In this document: piece after piece, positions 9,237 through 17,652 of the stretch
Position numbering within the stretch: position 1 is the stretch's first letter
Layout: every line of letters starts with the position of its first letter
Assembly (NCBI GenBank): GCA_964344215.1
Contig: CAYFMP010000058.1
Span: 1 to 25,316 of the forward strand
Source of the DNA: CAYFMP01 sp964344215
Lineage (GTDB): Bacteria > Pseudomonadota > Alphaproteobacteria > Rhodospirillales > Casp-alpha2
Length of the DNA stretch: 25,316 bases
Reading direction: 5' to 3'
Program-made: the position numbers and the translations under genes
The notes under the pieces: model-generated
Database searches by the model: none
Told to the model about the DNA's origin: nothing
The model's input: only the letters and a program-made list of their open reading frames with translations

Positions 9237-10937
9237 TCAGTCGCCGCTGGCGGCCAAGCCGAAGCCCCGGGGGTCGGTCTTTACGGAGCAGGTAATGTTT
9301 TTTGCAGGGAGGCCCGACGGGCAGAACGCCGCGTTCACGCGGCCAAGCGCGGGAACCATTCGCATTCGGTGGCCGCGCCGCGAGAGGCCGTCGACAATCT
9401 TGGACTCGAGTCCTTCCTCATAATAGGTGGCCCCGTTTCCTTCCCCCGAATGAATTCGCTTTCTGGCGATTGCCGTCTCAAGGTCGTCAGGGGTTCCCAT
9501 GGCGGCCCGAGCCGCGACATTGAGCATCGCCGACAGACCAATCTCATCACCGGAGGCGGCCGCCGCCAGATAGACGGCCTTATGGACCTTGCTGGCCAAA
9601 AGCATGGCGCCAATACCGTCCAGGCGGTGCGTAGTGGAAACAGAAGCCATGCTCGGGAAAACGCCTGTCCCGCGAGCGACCCGACCCATACCGAAGAACT
9701 GGTTGTGAATGAGAGAGCACGCAACGGCCGATCCTTGTGAATCAATTACGACGAAGCTGTTGCCCGGTTCCGAACCATTTCGATCGATGTTTCCCTCGGC
9801 CGCCGTCCTTACCGGAGTAAGACGATCCGTTCGGTATGATTCCCAGAGCCTGTCGAGGTGATCTTCCTGGATAGTTACCTCTTCCTGTCTGCTCGAACCG
9901 AATGATCGTCTATCGTCACCGCGCGCTCGTCGCAACGCCTCGGCGAGAAGATGCGGTCGTTCGGCGGGGTCGGCATCCTCATATCGATCATCCATGGCAA
10001 GTAACGCCGTTCCGATCGCCGGCCAGGGAAGAGTCCCGTCTCGCGTCATCGGGAAATAAAAGGACGCCGCCAGCGTATAGGGAATCTTGAACGTTCCGCG
10101 CCATGTCGCCGTATACGTTCTCATGTCCTCGTAATCGAGGGAACCGCCCGAGGCGTTCACCGCATCCACGAATTCGCGCGCCAGCGGCCCACGATAGAGG
10201 GCAGCCGCGCCTCGCGCCCGGATCTGGGCAAGTACCGAAGAAAGGTCGAGTTGTATCAAGATATCCCCTTCGCGGACCAATCCTGCACCGTCGGAGCGGC
10301 GAAAGATCGATCGGGTCGCCGGGTCGCGAACGAGAACCGCTTCCTGTCGCCTTATATCGGCGGCCAACGCTCGGGAGACCCGATGTCCGAACCGAGCCAT
10401 GTTTTCGGCTGGTCGGATCAATTCGGCCCACTTCAGTCGGCCGTACTTGGCATGCAGTGAGAAGAAGCCCATGGGGTTTCCTGGAACCAGATTGACCGCC
10501 CGCCCGCCTGCCACGGCGGCATTCGATGCAACGCCCATGAAATCCAGCGTTTCTGCTTTGCCACTGGCGGCGTCCCATACCATGCAAACGCCACCGCCGC
10601 CGAGAGAAGCCGTCGACGGCATCGTCACCGCAAGCGAAAAATAGACCGCCACCGCGGCATCGGCCGCGGAGCCGCCTGAGGACAATACGTTGCGTCCGAT
10701 CAGGGCGGCTTGCGGCTCGTCGGCGGCGACGCCCCCCAGAAATCCACTGACGAAGCCGATCGAGCCAAACGGCACATCGCTCTTGCCACCCGAAACGACA
10801 CAGCCGGCGAGCGCAACACAGATGAGAAGCGGGCGTATTTGACGCCACCGCGCGGCAGGTCTACGCTCCTGCGCTCGCTCAAAAGAAGCACGTCTTCGGT
10901 GCCGCCGTCTTGGAACTAGGTTTGTGTTGAAGCGCAT
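9237..10937 (-). CDS. gamma-glutamyltransferase-like lipoprotein, probable pseudoenzyme
   Basis: This 566-residue protein has the GGT (Ntn-hydrolase) architecture. The N-terminal half carries AADEPQAALIGRNVLSSGGS and AADAAVAVYFSLAVTMPSTASLGGGG, and the C-terminal half carries GNSFVVIDSQGSAVACSL and FGMGRVARGTGVFPS. In active GGTs the residue opening the small subunit is a Thr (TTHxxVxD). By my alignment the same place reads G-N-S-F-V-V-I-D, so the nucleophile and autoprocessing residue is missing. A signal sequence ends in the lipobox LAGC (Cys46), predicting an outer- or inner-membrane lipoprotein. The only credible in-frame start is ATG 10937, which overlaps the divergent M48 gene's 5' end by 14 nt; a longer frame runs to 11054. 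Transport, salvage or regulatory roles are all possible. Confidence 0.75.
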   Translation of the reverse strand: MRFNTNLVPRRRHRRRASFERAQERRPAARWRQIRPLLICVALAGCVVSGGKSDVPFGSIGFVSGFLGGVAADEPQAALIGRNVLSSGGSAADAAVAVYFSLAVTMPSTASLGGGGVCMVWDAASGKAETLDFMGVASNAAVAGGRAVNLVPGNPMGFFSLHAKYGRLKWAELIRPAENMARFGHRVSRALAADIRRQEAVLVRDPATRSIFRRSDGAGLVREGDILIQLDLSSVLAQIRARGAAALYRGPLAREFVDAVNASGGSLDYEDMRTYTATWRGTFKIPYTLAASFYFPMTRDGTLPWPAIGTALLAMDDRYEDADPAERPHLLAEALRRARGDDRRSFGSSRQEEVTIQEDHLDRLWESYRTDRLTPVRTAAEGNIDRNGSEPGNSFVVIDSQGSAVACSLIHNQFFGMGRVARGTGVFPSMASVSTTHRLDGIGAMLLASKVHKAVYLAAAASGDEIGLSAMLNVAARAAMGTPDDLETAIARKRIHSGEGNGATYYEEGLESKIVDGLSRRGHRMRMVPALGRVNAAFCPSGLPAKNITCSVKTDPRGFGLAASGD

Positions 10938-12297
10938 TCTGGCCCTTAAGCTTATCGCCGTTGTCGTTTTCGCTCTCGGCGTCGCGCCGGGTGCCGCCTT
11001 TGCGAAAGGTGTGTCCCTGATTCGGGATGCGGAAATAGAAAATACCATTCGCACTTACGCGGCGCCAGTTTTCAGGGCAGCCGGTCTTGAGCCCGACGGG
11101 ATAGATATTTACCTGGTCAAGGACAACAGCCTCAACGCCTTCGTCGCCGGCGGTCAGAAGGTGTTCCTCAACACCGGCTTGCTGTTGAGAACCAACAGCG
11201 CCAACGAAATCATCGGTGTCATCGCTCACGAAACCGGTCACATCGCCGGCGGCCACTTGTCGCGCGTACAGGATGCCCTCTCCAAGAGCACGGTGCCGGT
11301 CATCCTCTCCTTCATTCTCGGCAGCGCCGCTACCGTCGCCACGGGACGAGGCGATGTCGGTGCGGCAATTATCGCCGGGGGGCAAACGGTGGCCGCGAAG
11401 AACTTCCTCAAGTACAGCCGGACTCAGGAAGCCGCTGCCGATCATGCCGCTCTCAGGTTTCTCGACCGGACAAAGCAGTCGGCACGAGGATTGTTGAATT
11501 TCATGGACGTTCTCAGTGATCAGGAACTGCTGAGTACGGCCCGTCAGGACCCTTACGTGCGCAGCCACCCTCTGACCCGGGATAGAATCGCCACGCTCGC
11601 CAACCATGTCGCCACGTCGCCCTATTCGGAAACCCGGGACACAGCCGAATTCATAGCCATGCACGAGCGGTTGGTCGCCAAGCTGTTTGCCTTCATCAAC
11701 CCGTTCTCCACCACGTTGCGGCGTTACAAAAAAGGCGACGACAGCCTGCCTGCGCGGTACGCCCGGGCGATTGCCCATTATCGAAAACCCGATCTTCCGA
11801 GGGCGGTCGGACTGGTTGACGAACTGATCGCGGAGCGCCCGCGCGATCCGTATTTCCACGAGTTGAAGGGCCAGATGCTTTTCGAGAATGGCCGCACAAC
11901 CGAAGCGTTGGCCTCGTACGAGACAGCCGTATCATTGCTTCCTGATGCCCATTTGATCAGGCGCGAGTTGGCCCGGGTCCAACTCGAGGTAAACGATCCG
12001 GCCTTTCTCGATCCGGCGATCGACAACCTGAAGGCGGTTCTCGCCCGCGACCGTCAGTCCTCGTTCACTTGGCGGCAGCTGGCCATCGCATACGGCCGTA
12101 AGGGCGAGAAGGGCCACAGTTCGCTCGCCCTCGCCGAGGAAGCTCTCCTCACCCGCAAGCCGGCTGTTGCCGTGTACCACGCCGGTCTCGCGGAACGTCT
12201 GTTTCCCAGCGGTTCCCGGGAGTGGATTCAGGCCCGCGATATTCATCTCGCCGCCAAGCAACTGGAGAAGAATATTGCCGCGCAGGAAAATCGGTGA
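10924..12297 (+). CDS. M48 family zinc metalloprotease with TPR repeats (BepA-like)
   Basis: This periplasmic metalloprotease of 457 residues is probably an outer-membrane-assembly or quality-control enzyme like BepA/YfgC. The signal peptide covers about 1-27 (ending GVAPGAAFA). The M48 active site is HETGH at 102-106, with the third zinc ligand Glu169 in QEAAADH. Membrane-associating hydrophobic stretches lie at about 124-155. Residues about 265-445 form helical TPR-like repeats (PYFHELKGQMLFENGRTTEA; AVYHAGLAERLF). The start is GTG 10924 or TTG 10927, with an AGG just upstream. The next gene begins inside the 3' end of this one, and a DsbA-type gene follows, an order I recall from other alphaproteobacteria. 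Confidence 0.88.
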   Translation: MLKRILALKLIAVVVFALGVAPGAAFAKGVSLIRDAEIENTIRTYAAPVFRAAGLEPDGIDIYLVKDNSLNAFVAGGQKVFLNTGLLLRTNSANEIIGVIAHETGHIAGGHLSRVQDALSKSTVPVILSFILGSAATVATGRGDVGAAIIAGGQTVAAKNFLKYSRTQEAAADHAALRFLDRTKQSARGLLNFMDVLSDQELLSTARQDPYVRSHPLTRDRIATLANHVATSPYSETRDTAEFIAMHERLVAKLFAFINPFSTTLRRYKKGDDSLPARYARAIAHYRKPDLPRAVGLVDELIAERPRDPYFHELKGQMLFENGRTTEALASYETAVSLLPDAHLIRRELARVQLEVNDPAFLDPAIDNLKAVLARDRQSSFTWRQLAIAYGRKGEKGHSSLALAEEALLTRKPAVAVYHAGLAERLFPSGSREWIQARDIHLAAKQLEKNIAAQENR

Positions 12298-13069
12298 TGC
12301 GGTCTCGACCCGGCGAGCGTTAGATTCGGGGCGGGCGGCGGTATGCCGCCGTCCCACACCAACCATCGCAGTCCTTGTCCTCTCACTTGTCATGCTGGAC
12401 GGCTGCACGTCTCCTTCCGCGACTGTACAGCCCGGCAGCGTCCTGAACGTTCTCGGACCCGACCCTCGTTTTTCGACCGATGCACTCCCCTCCGATTGGG
12501 TTGTCATCGGTGCGGCGGGTCCGAATCAGCTGTCCGTCGCCAGAAGCGGCGGCGTGCCGTCGTTGCGCATCGCCAGCGGCGCGGAAGATCTGTTCGTCGT
12601 CCGCCGAACCGAGGCGTTGATGTTGGCTACGCCCTATCTGAGTTGGGCCTGGAATATGGCTCCTTACGAAAACTCATTTCATCCTATTCACCTCGTGGTC
12701 GGATTTCGTGACGGACGCTCGACACCCTCCACATGGCAACGCCTATCGAGTCTGACGGCGAAGGGGAAATTGCCGATCCACGACCGCGCGTTGAGGATCG
12801 CCTGGGCCGGTTCGGCCCTCCGGCGCGGCGTCTTGAGCAGGCTTGCCGTTGACGGCGACGAAACCGAGATCGTCCGCTACACGGTTCGGGGCGGGCGCGA
12901 GAATACCGGCTCCTGGTGGCTCGAAACGGTCGATCTCTCACGGATCTATGCCGATGCCTGGCCGGGCAACGGTTTCGAGCACGTACGAATTGCCTTCATC
13001 GGTATCGCTGCCGCCGGGGGTCCGTTCACCAGTTCCGCCCTGGTCTCAGGCATCCGGCTATCGCGCTGA
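12275..13069 (+). CDS. DUF3047-like putative lipoprotein
   Basis: This 264-residue predicted exported protein is of unknown function. A basic N-terminus and hydrophobic core end in a lipobox-like MLDGC (Cys44). The body has the pattern I associate with DUF3047: LSWAWNM, a strand with HLVVGF, RIAWAGS, then WWLETVDLSRIYADAWPG and a C-terminal strand with HVRIAFIGIA. The start is inferred as TTG 12275. It is the only in-frame start that keeps the signal sequence intact, and it has GGAGAAG 7 nt upstream, overlapping the M48 gene by 23 nt. That suggests translational coupling with the protease and a linked envelope role. An ATG inside the hydrophobic core (about 12391) would destroy the export signal. 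The DUF assignment is from pattern memory only. Confidence 0.6.
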   Translation: MPRRKIGDAVSTRRALDSGRAAVCRRPTPTIAVLVLSLVMLDGCTSPSATVQPGSVLNVLGPDPRFSTDALPSDWVVIGAAGPNQLSVARSGGVPSLRIASGAEDLFVVRRTEALMLATPYLSWAWNMAPYENSFHPIHLVVGFRDGRSTPSTWQRLSSLTAKGKLPIHDRALRIAWAGSALRRGVLSRLAVDGDETEIVRYTVRGGRENTGSWWLETVDLSRIYADAWPGNGFEHVRIAFIGIAAAGGPFTSSALVSGIRLSR

Positions 13070-13178
13070 AGCGCTCAATTTCGCGTGAGCGAACTTCCGC
13101 ACGTGCTCGAACGGCTTGCGTTGAGCGGACATCTCATCGATCATGCCGCCACTCCGAAACGGATGGGAGCGGAAAGCT

Positions 13179-13946
13179 GTGAGTTGTCGCCGAGTCTTTT
13201 GCACACGTTTCGCATGGATGTTGCTTGGCTTCTTCGTCCTGTTGTCGCCATCTTACGCAATGGCCGACAACGACGCCTTCAGTGCCAGTCAGAAAGGCGA
13301 GATCGAGAAAATTATCCGCGAGTTCATCGAGAAGAACCCCGAAATCCTCGTCGATTCGATCCGCGAAATGCAGGCCCGCCGCGAACGCGAAAGTCGCGAG
13401 AAGGCGAAGGCCAACCTGATCGTCTACAGGGATCAGTTGGTGAACGATCCGACCTCTCCGGTCGGCGGCAACCCGGACGGCGACGTCACCATCGTCGAGT
13501 TCTTCGACTACAAGTGCGGCTTTTGCAAACGGGTCTATCCGACCGTGATGAAGGTGCTCGAGGAGGACGCCAAGATCAGGTACGTCTTCAAGGAGTTTCC
13601 CATTCTCGGCGCCGAATCGGTGACGGCGGCGCGGGCCGCGTTGGCGGCCTGGCGTCTGGAGCCGAAGAAGTACCATGCCTTTCACAGCGGGCTGATGGAA
13701 ACGCTCGGCGCCCTTTCCGAGAGCCGGGTCCTGAGGATCGCCAGCCAGGCCGGGTTCGACAGAGCGGCTCTCAAGAGGGCGATGAAGGCGCCGGAAATCG
13801 ACCGCATTCTGGAACAGAACTACCGGCTCGCCGAAGCCCTCAACATCAATGGCACGCCCGCTTTCGTCATCGGCGACGCGCTGGTGCCTGGCGCCATCGA
13901 CCTGGCCACCCTCAAGCAATTGATCGACGAGGCCAGGCGCGGTTGA
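13179..13946 (+). CDS. DsbA family thiol:disulfide oxidoreductase (Com1/ScsC-like)
   Basis: This periplasmic thioredoxin-fold oxidoreductase forms or isomerises disulfides. From the GTG start it has 255 residues. The signal peptide reads RRVFCTRFAWMLLGFFVLLSP up to SYAMA. A charged helical N-terminal segment (about residues 30-85: IEKIIREFIEKNPEILVDSI) is of the kind used for oligomerisation in Com1/ScsC-type proteins. The active site CGFC is at 113-116 and the cis-Pro loop is NGTPAFVIG. GTG 13179 is preferred because GGAG sits 9 nt upstream; ATG 13143 would add 12 unconvincing residues. The gene follows the M48 and DUF3047-like genes and is convergent with the PDZ gene (11 nt between stops). 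Confidence 0.9.
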   Translation: MSCRRVFCTRFAWMLLGFFVLLSPSYAMADNDAFSASQKGEIEKIIREFIEKNPEILVDSIREMQARRERESREKAKANLIVYRDQLVNDPTSPVGGNPDGDVTIVEFFDYKCGFCKRVYPTVMKVLEEDAKIRYVFKEFPILGAESVTAARAALAAWRLEPKKYHAFHSGLMETLGALSESRVLRIASQAGFDRAALKRAMKAPEIDRILEQNYRLAEALNINGTPAFVIGDALVPGAIDLATLKQLIDEARRG

Positions 13947-13957
13947 GGCGCTCGCCG

Positions 13958-14682
13958 CTACTTGACCGGCAACAGCATATACTCGAAGCCGCCGACCCGC
14001 TCGACCAGGATCAACAGGCGCTTGCGGCCGTCCTTCTTGGCGGCCCTGTACATGGCGAGAATCTGCTTCGGTTGCCAGACATCCTCTTGATTGACCTGGA
14101 CGATGACGTCGCCGCGCACCAACTGCATGGTCGATTCGACCTCCTGATCGATCAGCGTCACCAGCACGCCGATAGTGCCCCAGCGGACCCCGAAGCGTTC
14201 GCGGATCTTCTTGGTGATCGCCGCCAGGGTCAGCCCGACCGCCGGCAGCTTGGCGACGGCGTCCCTGGAGACCCGCCACGCATCGGGCTTCTGGCCCAGC
14301 CTTAGGATCAGATCGACGTTTTTCCCGTTGCGGCTGACCGTCATTTCGACCTTTTGGCCCGGCTTGGTGCCGCGGACCGCGTTGACCAGGCGCTGGAACG
14401 AATCGATCTTGGCGCCGGCGAACTCGACGATCAGGTCGCCGCGGTTGACGCCGGCCATGGCCGCCGGCCCGCCGACAGCGACGTCGCGGACCAGAACGCC
14501 GGTCGGTTTCTTCATACCGAGGGCGGCGGCGATTTCGGTTTCATGCCCTGCACCTGCATGCCCGAGAACCCGGCCTCGGCGGCGGCCGCCGACGGAACCG
14601 CGAAAGCGGCCAGCAGGAGGGCGCCGACCATGACCCCGAAGCTCCCCGCAATTTTCCGCCAAGCACTCATCAGATGACGCAT
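13958..14682 (-). pseudogene. secreted tandem-PDZ protein, interrupted by a single-base frameshift
   Basis: The downstream frame encodes two PDZ domains like the C-terminal half of DegP/HtrA. PDZ1 includes KPTGVLVRDVAVGGPAAMAG and GDLIVEFAGAKI; PDZ2 includes WGTIGVLVTLI and VRGDVIVQVNQEDVWQ. No trypsin-like protease domain is present. In another frame, starting at ATG 14682, is a good signal peptide (MRHLMSAWRKIAGSFG..LLLAAFAVPSAAAAEAGFSGMQVQGMK). The frames join if one base is restored in the ATGAAACCGAAATC stretch (14531-14544), giving MKPEIAAALGMK and a protein of about 241 residues. The annotated span differs from a multiple of three by exactly one base. It is either a real recent mutation or a sequencing or assembly error. 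It was probably a periplasmic adaptor. Confidence 0.7.
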
Positions 14683-14876
14683 CGCCCCCAAACAAGCGGC
14701 CCCGAGTCTAATGGCAGCCCGAGCCAGTTACAACCGGCCTCGGACCGCCGACGCCAACCATAATTGGTACCCGGCCGGCCGCAAAGCCGTTCTTGCCTAA
14801 TCCCGACGGGCGCGATATCCATCAGCGGCGCCCAGCCGGGCGCGTGTGCGCGGGGTAATCAAATGAATTCCGGCCG
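14683..14876. other. intergenic region between PDZ gene and wecB
   Basis: About 190 nt separate the divergent PDZ and wecB genes. I see no gene, no convincing -35/-10 pair and no repeat related to the others in the window. A short palindrome GCGCCCAGCCGGGCGC lies near 14826-14841, upstream of wecB. Confidence 0.4.
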
Positions 14877-16001
14877 ATGCGAGTTTTGAGCGTTTTCGGG
14901 ACGCGGCCCGAAGCCATCAAGATGGCGCCCGTCGTCAATGCCCTGGCGGCGGCGCCGGCCATCGAAGCCGGGGTCTGCGTCACCGCCCAGCATCGACATA
15001 TGCTCGATCGGGTGCTGGAGCTTTTCGGCATCGCGCCCGACTACGACCTCGACGTCATGCGCCAAGACCAGGACCTCGCCCACATCACGCAAGCGGTCCT
15101 GCTCGGCATGATGGGCGTGCTCGACGATTTCGAACCGGACCGGGTCCTGGTCCACGGCGACACGACGACGACGTTCGCCGCCGCGCTGGCCGCCTTTTAC
15201 CGCAAGATCCCGGTCGGCCACGTCGAAGCCGGCCTCAGGACCGGCGACATCTACGTCCCCTACCCCGAGGAGATCAACCGCCGCCTCACCGACAGCCTCT
15301 GCGATCTGCATTTCGCGCCGACCGAGACCGGTGCCGTCAACCTCAGAAACGAAGGGTTCCAGGCTTCCGGAATCGTCGTCACCGGCAACACCGTCATCGA
15401 CGCCCTGCTCGACACGGTCGGACGCCTGCGCGCCGATTCGGACTTGAGCGCCGGCTTGGACCAGCGCTTCTCGTTCCTCGACGCCCGCCGCCGCCTGATC
15501 CTGGTCACCGGCCACCGCCGCGAGAGCTTCGGCGAGGGCTTCGAGCACATCTGCCGGGCGCTTGCGCAATTGGCCGGGCGCGACGACGTCGAGATCGTCT
15601 ATCCGGTCCACCTCAACCCCAACGTCCAGGAACCGGTCAACCGCATTCTCGGCGGCGCCGACAACATCCACCTGACCGAACCGCTCGACTACCTTCCCTT
15701 CGTCCACCTGATGGATCGCGCCCACCTGGTCATCACCGACTCGGGAGGCATCCAGGAAGAAGCGCCGTCCTTGGGCAAGCCGGTGCTGGTCATGCGCGAC
15801 GTCACCGAACGCCCGGAAGCGATCGAGGCCGGCACCGTCCGCCTGGTCGGCACCGATACGCAGCGCATCGTCGAAGAGAGCCGCCGTCTGCTCGAGGATG
15901 CCGACGCCTACGCCGAAATGAGCCGGGCCCACAACCCTTACGGCGACGGCCAGGCCAGCCGCCGTATCGTCGAGGAGCTCGTCAGCCATGCCGCAAGCTG
16001 A
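14877..16001 (+). CDS. wecB: UDP-N-acetylglucosamine 2-epimerase (non-hydrolysing)
   Basis: This cytosolic enzyme interconverts UDP-GlcNAc and UDP-ManNAc for a surface polysaccharide. The 374-residue length matches the family. The N-terminus MRVLSVFGTRPEAIKMAPVV is diagnostic. Catalytic and binding residues align with E. coli WecB numbering almost exactly: Asp95 in HGDT, Glu118 in HVEAGLRTG, Glu131 in YPEEINR and His213 in GHRRESFG. The C-terminal half has TDSGGIQEEAPSLGKPVLV, which binds the UDP moiety. The ATG is 14 bases inside the sequence preceding a poor Shine-Dalgarno (GGGGTAATC further upstream). Its end overlaps wecC by 14 nt, so the two are translationally coupled. Confidence 0.95.
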   Translation: MRVLSVFGTRPEAIKMAPVVNALAAAPAIEAGVCVTAQHRHMLDRVLELFGIAPDYDLDVMRQDQDLAHITQAVLLGMMGVLDDFEPDRVLVHGDTTTTFAAALAAFYRKIPVGHVEAGLRTGDIYVPYPEEINRRLTDSLCDLHFAPTETGAVNLRNEGFQASGIVVTGNTVIDALLDTVGRLRADSDLSAGLDQRFSFLDARRRLILVTGHRRESFGEGFEHICRALAQLAGRDDVEIVYPVHLNPNVQEPVNRILGGADNIHLTEPLDYLPFVHLMDRAHLVITDSGGIQEEAPSLGKPVLVMRDVTERPEAIEAGTVRLVGTDTQRIVEESRRLLEDADAYAEMSRAHNPYGDGQASRRIVEELVSHAAS

Positions 16002-17259
16002 ACCCGGCTTCTCTTCCGTTTGCGTGATCGGGCTCGGCTACGTCGGGCTGCCGACGGCGGTGATTTTCGCGCGCAGCGGCCTCGACGTGCTCGGCGTCGA
16101 CATCGACGAAGACACCGTGGCGCTGATCAACGACGGCCGCGTCCACATCGTCGAGCCCGACCTCGACGACGCCGTCCGCGACGCCGTCAAGTCGGGCAAG
16201 CTCAGCGCCGCTCTCGAGCCGGCCGCGGCCGACGCCTTCATCATCGCCGTGCCGACACCGTTCAAGGACGACCACCAACCCGACCTCGCCCACGTCGAGG
16301 CGGCGGCCCGGGCGCTGGCGCCGGTTCTCAAACGCGGCGACCTGGTCATCGTCGAATCGACCTCGCCGGTCGGCGCCACCGAACGGGTCTCGGAATGGCT
16401 GGCCGAGCTGCGCGCCGACCTCGCCTTCCCGCACGACTCGGGCGATGCGGCCGACGTTCGCATCGCCCACAGCCCGGAACGGGTGCTGCCGGGCCGCGTC
16501 ATGGTCGAGCTGGTCGACAACGACCGCGTCGTCGGCGGCGTCAGCCGCGCCTGCGCCGAGCGCGCCGCGGCGTTCTACGAGCTGGCCGTCGACGGCGCCT
16601 GCCTGCTGACCGACGCCCGCACGGCGGAGTTGGTGAAGCTGGCCGAGAACGCCTATCGCGACGTCAACATCGCTTTCGCCAACGAGCTCTCCATGGTCTG
16701 TGACCGATTGGGTATAGACCCGTGGGAGACGGTCGAACTCGCCAACCACCACCCGCGCGTCAATGTCCTGCAGCCCGGCCCCGGCGTCGGCGGCCACTGC
16801 ATCGCCGTCGATCCCTGGTTCATCGTCGATTCGGCGCCGGAACTGACGCCGCTGATCCGGGCCGCGCGCCAGGTCAACGACGCCAAGCCGAAACACGTCG
16901 CGGCCAAGGTCCGCGAGGCGGCGGCCGCCTTCGAGACGCCGAGCGTGGCCTGCCTGGGGCTGGCCTACAAGGCCGACATCGACGACCTCCGCGAAAGCCC
17001 GGCCGTCGCCATCGTCGCCGAGCTGGCCGCCGACGCCAACCAACCGGTGCTGGTCGTCGAACCTCACGTCGACGCGCTTCCGGCCGAACTGGCCGGCCTC
17101 GCGGCGGTCGAGCTCTGCGACCTCGAGGCGGCGCTGGAGCGCGCCGACGTCGTCGTCCTGTTGACCGACCACGCCGCCTTCAGAGAGGTCGACCGCGGCT
17201 GCTTGGACGGCAAGACGGTCATCGACAGCCGCGGCCTGTGGCGCCATTCGGGCGGCTGA
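15988..17259 (+). CDS. wecC: UDP-N-acetyl-D-mannosamine dehydrogenase
   Basis: This NAD-dependent enzyme of the UDP-Glc/GDP-Man dehydrogenase family oxidises UDP-ManNAc to UDP-ManNAcA in two steps. The 423-residue protein has a Rossmann motif VIGLGYVGLP at 14-23. It has VPTPFKDDHQPDL (89-101, a WecC-type substrate loop), ESTSPVGAT, Lys217 and Asn221 in ELVKLAENAYRDVNIAFANE, and the catalytic Cys271 in GPGVGGHCIAVDPWF. The UDP-binding C-terminal domain contains LGLAYKADIDDLRESPA. Coupling to wecB supports the ManNAcA assignment over UDP-glucose dehydrogenase. No glycosyltransferase genes follow, so the pair is not inside a full polysaccharide cluster here. Confidence 0.93.
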   Translation: MPQAEPGFSSVCVIGLGYVGLPTAVIFARSGLDVLGVDIDEDTVALINDGRVHIVEPDLDDAVRDAVKSGKLSAALEPAAADAFIIAVPTPFKDDHQPDLAHVEAAARALAPVLKRGDLVIVESTSPVGATERVSEWLAELRADLAFPHDSGDAADVRIAHSPERVLPGRVMVELVDNDRVVGGVSRACAERAAAFYELAVDGACLLTDARTAELVKLAENAYRDVNIAFANELSMVCDRLGIDPWETVELANHHPRVNVLQPGPGVGGHCIAVDPWFIVDSAPELTPLIRAARQVNDAKPKHVAAKVREAAAAFETPSVACLGLAYKADIDDLRESPAVAIVAELAADANQPVLVVEPHVDALPAELAGLAAVELCDLEAALERADVVVLLTDHAAFREVDRGCLDGKTVIDSRGLWRHSGG

Positions 17260-17271
17260 GCGGCACCCGCC

Positions 17272-17362
17272 CCGGGCCGATTTATCCTTAGCATTTCTTA
17301 TCATTCGGCCGCCGTGGCGGTGGCGGAATGTCGATGAATGTTGATGAATGCCAACAAATGCC
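17272..17362 (+). repeat. dispersed ~100-bp intergenic repeat, copy B
   Basis: This is the inverted counterpart of 346-449, starting 12 bp after the wecC stop. Read on the minus strand it runs GGCATTTGTTGGCATTCATC, then a GGC-rich centre, then AATGCTAAGGAT and TCGGCCCGG. Overall similarity is moderate with a strongly conserved 3' end, and the copies differ in length by about 13 bp. Confidence 0.6.
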
Positions 17363-17410
17363 GAGTTCGACACGCGGGCTCCCGGTCCCACCCGAAATCC
17401 GTTCGCCTCG

Positions 17411-17557
17411 GCCTCACCCTGAGTGCCGCCGAAGGCGGCAGTCGAAGGGCGAGGCCCCGTTTCATCCTTCGACACGGGCCTTCGGCCCTGCTCAGGATGA
17501 GGATTCTGCCGCATCGTCATTTCCGCAATCCCTCCGTCGTTCCCGCGAATGCGGGAA
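17411..17557. repeat. REP-like palindromes and TTCCCGC hairpin
   Basis: Two REP-like units lie at 17411-17455 (GCCTCACCCTGAG paired with the CGAAGGGCGAGGC end) and about 17462-17502 (TCATCCTTCGACACGGGCC paired with GCTCAGGATGAG). A perfect hairpin TTCCCGC-GAAT-GCGGGAA follows at 17540-17557. All three are widespread types of alphaproteobacterial intergenic repeat. They form the left flank of the nucleotide island. I see no gene between 17260 and 17730. Confidence 0.65.
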
Positions 17558-17652
17558 TCCAGTGGGTTCGGAAAGCGTCCCGAAGATCAATGTCTGCCCC
17601 CGTCAGTGACCGTGGACCGATGCGGGTGAGTTCCATTGTTGCAATGTCGAAA

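Noticed and set aside
17411..17502. CRISPR array from repeated motifs
   Set aside because: Units are palindromic REP-like elements of unequal length with no regular spacer, and no cas gene is present.
15982..17520. Long minus-strand frame opposite wecC
   Set aside because: Shadow frame. WecC on the plus strand is unambiguous.
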